Of a stretch of DNA of 64,000 nucleotides, positions 6,766 through 14,740 are shown in pieces (position 1 is the first letter of the stretch; every line of letters starts with the position of its first letter). A model generated the notes under the pieces. The model saw only the letters and a program-made list of their open reading frames with translations, searched no databases and was not told the origin of the DNA. This DNA comes from DAIOEK01 sp036746315 (lineage in GTDB: Bacteria; Chloroflexota; Anaerolineae; Anaerolineales; Anaerolineaceae). The stretch spans positions 1 through 64,000 of the forward strand of contig DAIOEK010000010.1 of NCBI GenBank assembly GCA_036746315.1. The letters run 5' to 3'. Both the position numbers and the translations under genes were made by a program.

Positions 6766-8166
6766 CTACCCGGCGAGTTCCAGGGCATCAAAACGCTCGG
6801 GATAGAATACTTCGGGCAGGTTTAGGTCCTTGAATTTTTCGATCAAAACATCCGCTGATCTCGGTTCGCCGTGCACCATGATGATCTTGCGTGCGGAATC
6901 CTTCACCTGTTGGGCGTACTTGATCAGCAGATCCTGCCCGGCGTGGGCAGACAAGCCGCCGATGGTGGAGATTTCGGCACGCACCTCGTATTCCTCACCG
7001 AAAATTTTCACCCGCGGTTCGCGGTCTGCCAGACGTCTGCCCAGCGTCTCGGGAGCCTGCCAGGAGACGATCATCACCGTGTTGCGCGGATTTTCGATGT
7101 TGTTCTTCAGGTGGTGGAGGATCCTGCCTGCTTCCGCCATGCCGGAGGCTGAAATGATCACCATGGGGTCCTGGCGGTTATTGAGTGCTTTCGATTCTTC
7201 CACCGAACGGATGTAGGTCAGACCGTCGAAGTTCAATGCCGGGTGGCGGTATTCGCGGATGAATTGATGGGTTTCTTCATCAAAATATTCCTTGTGATCG
7301 ATGAAGATATCCGTGGTTTTGACTGCCAGCGGACTATCGACGTAGACGGGGATCTTCGGCAGATCGCCGCGGAGCATCATGTTGTTCAGTTCGTACACGA
7401 TCTCCTGGGTTCTGCCTACGGCAAAAGCCGGAATGATCACCTTGCCGCGCCGTTCGAACGTCTTCAGCATCACCTTGCACATTTCTTCATAAGCTTCGGT
7501 GAGGCTGCCGTGGACTTTGTCGCCGTAGGTCGATTCCATCATCAGGTAATCGCAATGATCTGGGAACACCGGGTCGCTGATGAGCGGCAGACCCGGCCTG
7601 CCGATATCCCCGGAAAACCAGAGCCTGGTCTTCTTGCCGTGCTCCTCCAGATCGAGGATGACGGCTGCCGAGCCGAGGATATGTCCGGCATCGACCAGCG
7701 TGATGGTCACACCGGGGATCGGCTCGAACTCCTCGTTGTATTTTCTGTGCACCAGCAGGTCTTTGACCATGTTCGCATCTTCCACGGTGTACAGGGGCTC
7801 GACCAGGGGTTCGCCTTTTCGTTTCTTTTTCTTGTTGATGTACTCGATATCGCTTTCCTGGATGTGCGCAGAATCCCGCACCAGGAGGTCGGTCAGATCC
7901 GCTGTTGCGGATGTGCAGTATATGGGACCGGTGTAATTGTTCTTGACCAGGTTGGGCAGATTGCCGCAGTGATCGATGTGGGCATGCGACAAGACCACCG
8001 CATCCAGCTTGCGGGGATTGAATTGAAAGTATTTATTGCGGTCGTAGGTATCTGCGCGGCGACCCTGATATAAACCGCACTCGACCAGCAAGCTTTTTCC
8101 ATTGATCTCCAGGTAATACTGGCTTCCGGTAACTGTTTGTGTTGCGCCGTAAAAATGAATTTTCAT
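6766..8166 (-). CDS. Beta-CASP metallo-beta-lactamase ribonuclease
   Basis: A 466-residue protein of the RNA-processing metallo-beta-lactamase group, with both the catalytic and beta-CASP parts. The catalytic motif HAHIDHCGNLP near residue 60 fits HxHxDH; GHILGS, SGDIG and ESTYGD supply further metal ligands. The beta-CASP section includes IPAFAVGRTQE, the ISASGMAEAGR segment and a C-terminal HGE. Relatives in bacteria are endo/5'-3' nucleases of mRNA or rRNA, homologous to CPSF73. The ATG at 8166 starts the conserved MKIHFYGATQTVTGS N-terminus, with GAAAGG upstream; the frame extends further but into non-conserved residues. It lies 17 bases after RNase D on the same strand, suggesting a small RNA-processing operon. 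Confidence 0.9.
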   Translation of the reverse strand: MKIHFYGATQTVTGSQYYLEINGKSLLVECGLYQGRRADTYDRNKYFQFNPRKLDAVVLSHAHIDHCGNLPNLVKNNYTGPIYCTSATADLTDLLVRDSAHIQESDIEYINKKKKRKGEPLVEPLYTVEDANMVKDLLVHRKYNEEFEPIPGVTITLVDAGHILGSAAVILDLEEHGKKTRLWFSGDIGRPGLPLISDPVFPDHCDYLMMESTYGDKVHGSLTEAYEEMCKVMLKTFERRGKVIIPAFAVGRTQEIVYELNNMMLRGDLPKIPVYVDSPLAVKTTDIFIDHKEYFDEETHQFIREYRHPALNFDGLTYIRSVEESKALNNRQDPMVIISASGMAEAGRILHHLKNNIENPRNTVMIVSWQAPETLGRRLADREPRVKIFGEEYEVRAEISTIGGLSAHAGQDLLIKYAQQVKDSARKIIMVHGEPRSADVLIEKFKDLNLPEVFYPERFDALELAG

Positions 8167-8183
8167 GCTTTGCCTTTCTGAAC

Positions 8184-9311
8184 TCATGTCTGAATGGCAT
8201 GAAAGATTTCCCTGCCGAAGTGTTCCAGGCGCCAGGGGTAGAGCGCCATGCGCTGCAGGAATGCCTCCCAATCTTGGGGCGGGGATAACGCCAGATCGTA
8301 CAATACTTCGCGGGGGAGGATGATGTCGGATTCCACCTGCATCTTTGCCGCGGCGTTTTTGCGGAAGGTTTTCAGGCGGTCCACGCGCCCGCGCATGGCA
8401 TGATCCATCCGCTCAATCTGCGGATGGCGAACGGGGCTGGCATTCTTACCCGCCGTCACAGCCCGCAGGATTTCCGCTGCATAGCGATCCATTTGGAATT
8501 TGCTCAGGCGCAGCCTGTCTTTCAGCGCATCGGCGCCGAGGGGATCGGTCTGGGCAATTTGAACGAGCTGGTCTGAGGATATGATCTTAAACGGCGGACG
8601 GTTCAGGCGCCGGGCGGTGTCTTCACGCCAGCGCAGTAATTCCAGCAGAATGGCAAGCTGTCGATGGTTCAGATCGCGGGCGCCCTTGACCCGCCAGAGT
8701 TCCTTCTCGATGGGCTCCGGCGCGGAGGGTTCCACGCGCGTCATGCGCTGGAATTCCTCTTCCGCCAGCGTGAGCAGGTTGGCTTTGACCAATCTATCCG
8801 CCAGTACATCGCGCAACTGGATGAGATAGTGTGTATCCATGCGGGCATAAGAGAGATATTCCGCCGGAAGCGGGCGCTTTGCCCAGTTTGCCTTCTGGTA
8901 CTTTTTATCCAGTTCCACGCCGAATTCCTGCTGGAGCAGGCTGTTCAAACCGATCTCGCGCACACCCAACACGCGGGCGGCGATCATGGTGTCGAAGATG
9001 TTGGCGAACTCAAAATGATGGTCGCGCTTCAGGCAGATGATGTCGTATTCCGAGGCGTGAAAGATCTTTTCAGTCGCCGGGGAGGAGAAAATCTGCGCCA
9101 GGGCTTTCAGATCCTTGATTTTGAGCGGGTCGACCAGAAAATCCGTGCCGGGAATCGAAAACTGAATCAGGCATACCTGCTCTTGATATGCGTGCAGGCT
9201 GTTTGATTCAGTATCGATCGCAATCCGCGAGTTGTGTTCTAATTTTTCCGCCAGGTTGGTTACCGCAGTTGTTGTATCGATCCAAAGCGGCGGTGATAAC
9301 TGCTCATCCAT
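8184..9311 (-). CDS. rnd: Ribonuclease D (DEDDy 3'-5' exoribonuclease with HRDC domain)
   Basis: A 375-residue enzyme that trims tRNA and other RNA 3' ends. The DEDDy motifs are visible: RIAIDTESNSLH (Exo I) near residue 30, NIFDTMIAARVLG (Exo II) near 104, and YLSYARMDTHYL (Exo III, YxxxD) near 150. An HRDC domain spans about residues 212-290 with a further C-terminal helical part, as in classical RNase D. No Shine-Dalgarno precedes the ATG. Instead a TATAAT ends eight bases upstream, so the mRNA is probably leaderless. It is first in a pair with the beta-CASP nuclease. Confidence 0.9.
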   Translation of the reverse strand: MDEQLSPPLWIDTTTAVTNLAEKLEHNSRIAIDTESNSLHAYQEQVCLIQFSIPGTDFLVDPLKIKDLKALAQIFSSPATEKIFHASEYDIICLKRDHHFEFANIFDTMIAARVLGVREIGLNSLLQQEFGVELDKKYQKANWAKRPLPAEYLSYARMDTHYLIQLRDVLADRLVKANLLTLAEEEFQRMTRVEPSAPEPIEKELWRVKGARDLNHRQLAILLELLRWREDTARRLNRPPFKIISSDQLVQIAQTDPLGADALKDRLRLSKFQMDRYAAEILRAVTAGKNASPVRHPQIERMDHAMRGRVDRLKTFRKNAAAKMQVESDIILPREVLYDLALSPPQDWEAFLQRMALYPWRLEHFGREIFHAIQT

Positions 9312-9318
9312 GGCTTGA

Positions 9319-9324
9319 ATTATA
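9319..9324 (-). promoter_or_regulatory. -10 element placing transcription start at the rnd start codon
   Basis: TATAAT on the minus strand (9324-9319). A start seven bases downstream is 9312, one base before the ATG at 9311. The -35 region matches poorly. Confidence 0.5.
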
Positions 9325-9356
9325 GTCCCATCTGAAGTCGTTCTCCGGTTGAGCTT

Positions 9357-10754
9357 TTACATTTGGAGCGGCTGCCCGAGTGCGCCGTGGGCGGCTTCCA
9401 TGACGATCTCGCTGAGCGTGGGGTGGGCGTGGATGTTGTTGGCAATTTCTTCCGCGGTCAGTTCCATCCGCTGGGCGATGGTCAATTCCGGCAGCAATTC
9501 GGAGACTTCGGCACCGATCATGTGCGCGCCCAGGATCTCACCATATTTGGCATCGACGATCAGCTTGCAGAAGCCGGCATTTTCTCCCAGCCCCAGCGCC
9601 TTGCCGTTCGCCATCAGGTTGAATTTGCCCACTTTGTAATCGATGCCCTTTTCCTTGACCTGCGCTTCCGTCCAACCGAAGGAGGCCACCTGCGGGTGGC
9701 TGTAGGTGGCGCGGGGCACCATGGTGTAGTCGATGGGGGTGGTTTGCTTGCCGGCAATGGCTTCTGCACACAGAATGCCCTGCGTGGATGCCACATGGGC
9801 GAGCAGCAGCTTTCCGGTTACATCGCCGATTGCCCAGATGCCCGGCACGTTGGTTGCCATGCGGTCGTCCACTTCCACGAAGCCGCGCGGGCTGAGTTTG
9901 ACCCCGGCTTCTTCCAGCCCGATGTTGGCTGTATTGGGCTTGAAACCGATTGCCACCAGCGCCTGGTCTGCCTTGAGGACTTTTTGCCCATCCGGTGTCT
10001 GCACGGTAACCTCGGCGCCATCCGCCACCGCCTTGATGGAGGTGACTTTGGTATCCACCAGTAGTTCCATGCCGCGCTTTTTATACGCACGGGCAAGTTC
10101 GGCGCTGACCTCTTCATCTTCCAGCGGCGCGATGCGCGGCATCATCTCGACCAGGGTGATCTCGGAACCGTAGCTGTTCCAGATGGTGGCAAATTCCAAT
10201 CCGAGCGCGCCTGCACCAATGATCACGGCGGATTTTGGCAGGCTGGTTTGCAGGATGGCTTCCTTGTAGGTGATCACTTTCTCCTGATCCAGCTCCACAC
10301 CGGGTATGCCGCTGGCGTATGAACCGGTGGCGATCACGATGTTTTTGGTGCCCAGCACCTGCTTGCCGCCATCCTCTGCGGTCACTTCCACTTCATTTTT
10401 GGATTTCAACCGTGCCATGCCCATGTAAACCTCGATGTTGTTCTTCTTCATCAGGAAGCCAACACCCTTGGTCAGCCGGTCGGATACCTGCCGGCTGCGC
10501 TTGACGGCGGCGGAATAATCCAAAACCAGATTGTCAAAAGAAAATCCAAAATCCTTGCCGCGTTCGCGCAGAGTGTGTGCCACCTCTGCGTTTTTCAGCA
10601 ATGCCTTGGATGGAATACACCCCACATTCAAACAAACCCCGCCCAGCCATTGTTTATCGATAATTGCGGTTTTCAAACCGAGTTGTGATGCCTTGATCGC
10701 GCTGACGTACCCTCCAGGACCGGCACCTAAAACTATCACATCATAATCGCTCAT
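9357..10754 (-). CDS. lpdA: Dihydrolipoyl dehydrogenase
   Basis: A 465-residue flavoprotein disulfide reductase, the E3 subunit of 2-oxoacid dehydrogenases or glycine cleavage. Visible are the FAD-binding VLGAGPGGYVSA at residue 7, the redox-active GGVCLNVGCIPSKALL near 40, the NAD-binding IIGAGALGLEFA near 178, the second FAD motif IWAIGDV near 308, and the C-terminal HAHPTLSE with the catalytic His-Glu. An AGGGAG ribosome site precedes the ATG. No E1 or E2 gene is in the window, so which complex it serves cannot be told. The upstream region has two overlapping -10-like boxes (TATAAT and TATATA) on the minus strand. Confidence 0.93.
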   Translation of the reverse strand: MSDYDVIVLGAGPGGYVSAIKASQLGLKTAIIDKQWLGGVCLNVGCIPSKALLKNAEVAHTLRERGKDFGFSFDNLVLDYSAAVKRSRQVSDRLTKGVGFLMKKNNIEVYMGMARLKSKNEVEVTAEDGGKQVLGTKNIVIATGSYASGIPGVELDQEKVITYKEAILQTSLPKSAVIIGAGALGLEFATIWNSYGSEITLVEMMPRIAPLEDEEVSAELARAYKKRGMELLVDTKVTSIKAVADGAEVTVQTPDGQKVLKADQALVAIGFKPNTANIGLEEAGVKLSPRGFVEVDDRMATNVPGIWAIGDVTGKLLLAHVASTQGILCAEAIAGKQTTPIDYTMVPRATYSHPQVASFGWTEAQVKEKGIDYKVGKFNLMANGKALGLGENAGFCKLIVDAKYGEILGAHMIGAEVSELLPELTIAQRMELTAEEIANNIHAHPTLSEIVMEAAHGALGQPLQM

Positions 10755-10853
10755 CTTTATGCTCCCTTTCTATATAAGCTAATTATAAGTACAGTTGGAC
10801 AAAAGGGGGGCGGCTTGTAAAAGTAGGGTAAGATTGCCCTGGATGGGGTGATT

Positions 10854-10883
10854 TTGTCTGCCGGGGACATCCGGGCATATAAT
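10854..10883 (+). promoter_or_regulatory. Promoter giving a leaderless EamA mRNA
   Basis: TTGTCT (10854-10859), an 18-base spacer and a perfect TATAAT (10878-10883). The expected start, seven bases past the -10, is exactly the A of the ATG at 10890. Confidence 0.6.
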
Positions 10884-10889
10884 GGGAGG

Positions 10890-11792
10890 ATGCAAAACAA
10901 ACCCGCCCGCCCGGTCAATTTATCCACCATTCTGCGCATTTTGCTGCTGGTCTTCGGGGTAATGCTGGGGGCAACCGCGGTGATCATGATCAAGGCGGGC
11001 GATGAGCATCCGCTGCTGGTCGCCAGCTATCGCCTGTTGATCGCCGCCGTGGTGCTCACGCCCTTTTTCATCCGCGATCTGAAAACCTGGTCGGGAAGTT
11101 ACGGCTGGCGTGAGATCAGTTGGACCTTTGCCCCGGCAGTTGCCCTGGCTGCACATTTTATGACCTGGGTGATCGGCGCCCGCATGACGGTGGTGGCAAA
11201 TGCCAGCCTGCTGGCGAATCTCACGCCGGTTGCCATGCCGTTCTTCGTCTGGTTGTTTTTCAAAGAGAAGATCAACCGTCAGGAGGTGATCGGTACGCTG
11301 ATCACGCTGAGCGGGGTGGTGATGCTGACACTGGCAAACTTGCAGGTGTCTCCGCAGAACATCCCCGGCGATGCGATGTGCCTGGTCTCGATGCTGGCAT
11401 TCGCGGTGTACCTGGCGCTGGGCAGACGCAACGGTCAGCGGCTGACCATCTGGCTGTACATGGTGCCCATCTACTGGCTGGCGGGGCTGATCTGCCTGCT
11501 GGTTGCGCTCTTCTTCATCAATCCCATCAAACCGTATACCACGCTGAACGTGCTGCTGATACTGGGGCTGGGGCTGATTCCCACCGTGTTTGCCCACACC
11601 ATTCTGAACTATTCGCTGCGCTACTTCCGCGGACAGGTGGTCAGCGTGACCAACCTGACCCAGCCGATTTACGCGGGTGTTTTGGGTTACCTGATCTTTG
11701 GCGAGGTGCCCGCTCCCTCCTTTTACCTGGCGGCAGTGGTCATTTTCAGCGGCATCCTGCTGGTGTTGCTGACGGTCCGCAAACAATCCTGA
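10890..11792 (+). CDS. EamA (DMT superfamily) transporter
   Basis: A 300-residue protein with ten hydrophobic segments in two five-helix EamA halves. The first begins ILLLVFGVMLGATAV and the second follows near residue 150. Members export amino acids, metabolites or drugs; nothing here identifies the substrate. The start was chosen because a consensus promoter puts +1 at this ATG. The purine-rich GGGAGG touching the ATG is too close to serve it. A GTG at 10848 in the same frame is the alternative. Codon use matches the neighbours. Confidence 0.85.
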   Translation: MQNKPARPVNLSTILRILLLVFGVMLGATAVIMIKAGDEHPLLVASYRLLIAAVVLTPFFIRDLKTWSGSYGWREISWTFAPAVALAAHFMTWVIGARMTVVANASLLANLTPVAMPFFVWLFFKEKINRQEVIGTLITLSGVVMLTLANLQVSPQNIPGDAMCLVSMLAFAVYLALGRRNGQRLTIWLYMVPIYWLAGLICLLVALFFINPIKPYTTLNVLLILGLGLIPTVFAHTILNYSLRYFRGQVVSVTNLTQPIYAGVLGYLIFGEVPAPSFYLAAVVIFSGILLVLLTVRKQS

Positions 11793-11876
11793 GCGGATAG
11801 AAAACCCTACCCGCCTCCTTGCCCTGCTTCTGCGGGCGTGATAGACTCATGCTATCCTGATCGTTTTGGAGAAATT

Positions 11877-14660
11877 ATGCCCCCCGTACTCTATCTGATC
11901 GACGGACACGGTCTTGCGTATCGCACCTATTTTGCCCTTAACCCTGCCGGATCAACCGACAACCGCTGGGTGACCTCTTCGGGGGAGCCGACCGCCGGTG
12001 TGTACGGCTTTGCCAGCGTGTTGATGCGCCTGCTCGAACAGGACAAGCCCGACTATATCGCCGTGGCATTCGATACGGGGCGCACCTTCCGCGACGACCT
12101 GTTCCCGGCTTACAAGGGCACCCGCGCAAAAATGCCGGACGATCTGCGCACCCAGATGGAGCGCATCCGCCAGCTGGTGGACAGCTTCAACATCCCGCGG
12201 CTGGAACTGGAGGGTTTCGAAGCGGATGACATTCTGGGGACGATCGCCCGCCAGGCGGAGGAAAAGGGTCTGGCGGTCAAGATCATCACCGGAGACCGCG
12301 ATCTGCTGCAACTGGTGACCACCCGGGTGGTGGTGAACCTGGCAGGGAGCAAACTCTCGGATGCCAAAGACTACGAACCGGTGGATGTGAAATCCTATCT
12401 GGGGGTTCGCCCCGACCAGGTGGTGGATTACAAGGCGCTGGTGGGTGACAAATCGGATAACATCCCCGGCGTGGCGGGAGTGGGCGAAAAAACTGCGGTA
12501 TCGCTGCTGGAAAGCTATGATACGTTGGATGGCGTTTATGCAAATTTGGATAAACTCGGCACCGGCGTCCGCACCAAACTGGAAAAGGATCATGACATGG
12601 CTTACACCAGCCAGGAATTGGCGCGCATCCGGGTGGATGCCCCCATTCAACTGGAGATGGAAAAAGCCCGTACCACTGAATTCGATGTGCAGCAGGTGGA
12701 AAACCTCTTCCGGGTGATGGAGTTCCGGACACTGCTGCCGCGCCTCCAGAAGCTCACCCAGGCCATCCCGGTGAAGGCGCCCGTACAACAGTTGAACCTG
12801 TTTGGCGAAGAGATCGAGCGGCTGGGCACCTCCGAAAAATATGAACTGAAGACGGTCGTGGTCAACACTACCGCTGCGATGACCGATCTGCTTGCCAATC
12901 TGAAATCCGCCCGGCGGATCTCGGTGGATACCGAAACCACTTCCACCGATCCGATGCGCGCGGAGCTGGTGGGGATATCCCTCAGCACGGAAGCCGGCAC
13001 CGGATACTACATTCCGGTGGGGCACAGGCAGGGTCTGCAGCTGGCGAAATCCGAGGCGATTGCAGCATTGAAACCGGTGCTGGAGGATGAATCCATCCCC
13101 AAGGTCGGGCACAATATCAAATACGATCTGCTGATGCTGAAACGCAACGGCATTTTACTGAAGCCGGTTACGCTGGATACCATGCTGGCGGAATGGCTGA
13201 TCAATCCTTCCTCGCGCAACCTGGGGTTGAAGAACCTCGCCTGGGTGCGGCTGGGGGTGGAGATGACCCACATCGACGAGCTGATCGGCAGGGGAAAGAC
13301 CCAGAGGCAGATGGATGAAGTCCCCGTGGATGATGCCGCGCCCTACGCGGCTGCGGATGCGGAAGTTACGCTGCGTCTGGTACCCCTGCTCGAGGCAGAC
13401 CTGGATAAGTACGGATCGACCCGCCTGCTGCAGGAGGTGGAGACACCGCTGATCCCCGTATTGGCGGATATGGAGGAAGCCGGTATTCTGGTGGATGTGC
13501 CGTTCTTCAAGCGGTTTGCAACGGAATTGCAGGATCGCCTGGCGGAACTGGAGATGCAGGTTTACAAGGAAGCGGGGATGCCGTTCAACCTGAACAGCAC
13601 CCAGCAGCTTTCGCGGGTGCTGTTCGAAACGCTGCGGCTTTCGCCGCCGGATCGCGGCAAAAAGACTTCCGCGGGAACCTACTCCACCTCGGCGGATGTG
13701 CTGGATACCCTGCGCGGGGAACACCCGATTGTGGAGATGATCCTGGAATACCGCGAGCTTGCCAAACTTAAATCAACGTATATTGATGCGCTGCCCGAAC
13801 AGGTCAACCCCGCCACCGGGCGCATCCATACCTCCTACAACCAGACCGGCTCGGTCACCGGACGCATCGCTTCTTCGGACCCCAACCTGCAGAACATCCC
13901 GATCCGCACCGAGATGGGCAGGCGGGTGCGGGAAGGTTTTATCGCCTCCCGGGGGCAGGTGCTGCTTTCGGTGGATTATTCGCAGATCGAACTGCGCATC
14001 GTTGCCCACATGGCAAAGGATGAAGCCATGCTGGATGCCTTCCGCGCCGGACAGGATATCCACGCCGCCACCGCGGCGGCGGTATTCAACACCCCGCTCG
14101 ACCAGGTGACAAAGGAGCAGCGCCGCAATGCCAAGGCGATCAACTTCGGCTTGATCTACGGGATGGGTTCCCTCGGGTTGAGCCGTTCCACCGACTTCAC
14201 CCTGGCGGAAGCGGAGAACTTCATCAAAGCCTATTTTGCCCGCTTTCCGGGGGTCAAGGCATACCTGGATGGCATTCGTCAGGAGGCCGCACAGAAGGGA
14301 TATGTGGAGACGCTGCTGGGAAGGCGCCGTTACTTCCCCAACCTGGCGGGGCAGAAGAACTTCAACCTCAAGCAGCGTGAAGAGCGCGAGGCGATCAACG
14401 CGCCCATCCAGGGCACGGCGGCGGATATTATCAAACTTGCCATGCTGCACATCCCCGGTGCACTGGCGGCAAACCATCTGGAGGCGAGGATGCTGCTTCA
14501 AGTGCATGACGAATTGCTGCTGGAATGTCCGCAGGCGCAGTTGGATGCCACCGTAAAACTGGTGCAACACGAGATGGAAAACGCCTATCAGTTGTCCATT
14601 CCCTTGGAAACGGAAGCCAGGGTCGGTCAAAACTGGGGAAATATGCAGGTAATCGGATAA
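11877..14660 (+). CDS. polA: DNA polymerase I with 5' nuclease, proofreading and polymerase domains
   Basis: A full-length 927-residue enzyme for Okazaki-fragment processing and repair. The 5' nuclease domain (about 1-300) has YLIDGHGLAYR, the VAFDTGRTFRDDLFPAYKGTR block, GFEADDILG and the helix-hairpin-helix at VGDKSDNIPGVAGVGEKTA. The 3'-5' exonuclease (about 330-520) keeps its acidic residues: SVDTETTS, VGHNIKYDLL and YAAADAEVTL, so proofreading should be active, unlike in many Thermus-type Pol I. The polymerase domain has motif A (DYSQIELRI), motif B (RRNAKAINFGLIYGMG) and motif C (VHDELLLE). The start is set by GGAG five bases upstream of ATG and the conserved N-terminus. The TPR gene follows 80 bases later. 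Confidence 0.96.
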   Translation: MPPVLYLIDGHGLAYRTYFALNPAGSTDNRWVTSSGEPTAGVYGFASVLMRLLEQDKPDYIAVAFDTGRTFRDDLFPAYKGTRAKMPDDLRTQMERIRQLVDSFNIPRLELEGFEADDILGTIARQAEEKGLAVKIITGDRDLLQLVTTRVVVNLAGSKLSDAKDYEPVDVKSYLGVRPDQVVDYKALVGDKSDNIPGVAGVGEKTAVSLLESYDTLDGVYANLDKLGTGVRTKLEKDHDMAYTSQELARIRVDAPIQLEMEKARTTEFDVQQVENLFRVMEFRTLLPRLQKLTQAIPVKAPVQQLNLFGEEIERLGTSEKYELKTVVVNTTAAMTDLLANLKSARRISVDTETTSTDPMRAELVGISLSTEAGTGYYIPVGHRQGLQLAKSEAIAALKPVLEDESIPKVGHNIKYDLLMLKRNGILLKPVTLDTMLAEWLINPSSRNLGLKNLAWVRLGVEMTHIDELIGRGKTQRQMDEVPVDDAAPYAAADAEVTLRLVPLLEADLDKYGSTRLLQEVETPLIPVLADMEEAGILVDVPFFKRFATELQDRLAELEMQVYKEAGMPFNLNSTQQLSRVLFETLRLSPPDRGKKTSAGTYSTSADVLDTLRGEHPIVEMILEYRELAKLKSTYIDALPEQVNPATGRIHTSYNQTGSVTGRIASSDPNLQNIPIRTEMGRRVREGFIASRGQVLLSVDYSQIELRIVAHMAKDEAMLDAFRAGQDIHAATAAAVFNTPLDQVTKEQRRNAKAINFGLIYGMGSLGLSRSTDFTLAEAENFIKAYFARFPGVKAYLDGIRQEAAQKGYVETLLGRRRYFPNLAGQKNFNLKQREEREAINAPIQGTAADIIKLAMLHIPGALAANHLEARMLLQVHDELLLECPQAQLDATVKLVQHEMENAYQLSIPLETEARVGQNWGNMQVIG

Positions 14661-14740
14661 AAGTAGCGCAAAACCTGTTTCCGTGTTATATTTTTTCTAC
14701 AGGGAAACCATACACGATTATTTCGGGATCAGGTTGACAC

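Noticed and set aside
11952..13112. A 386-codon frame antisense to polA
   Set aside because: Same cause; the sense strand has every Pol I motif.
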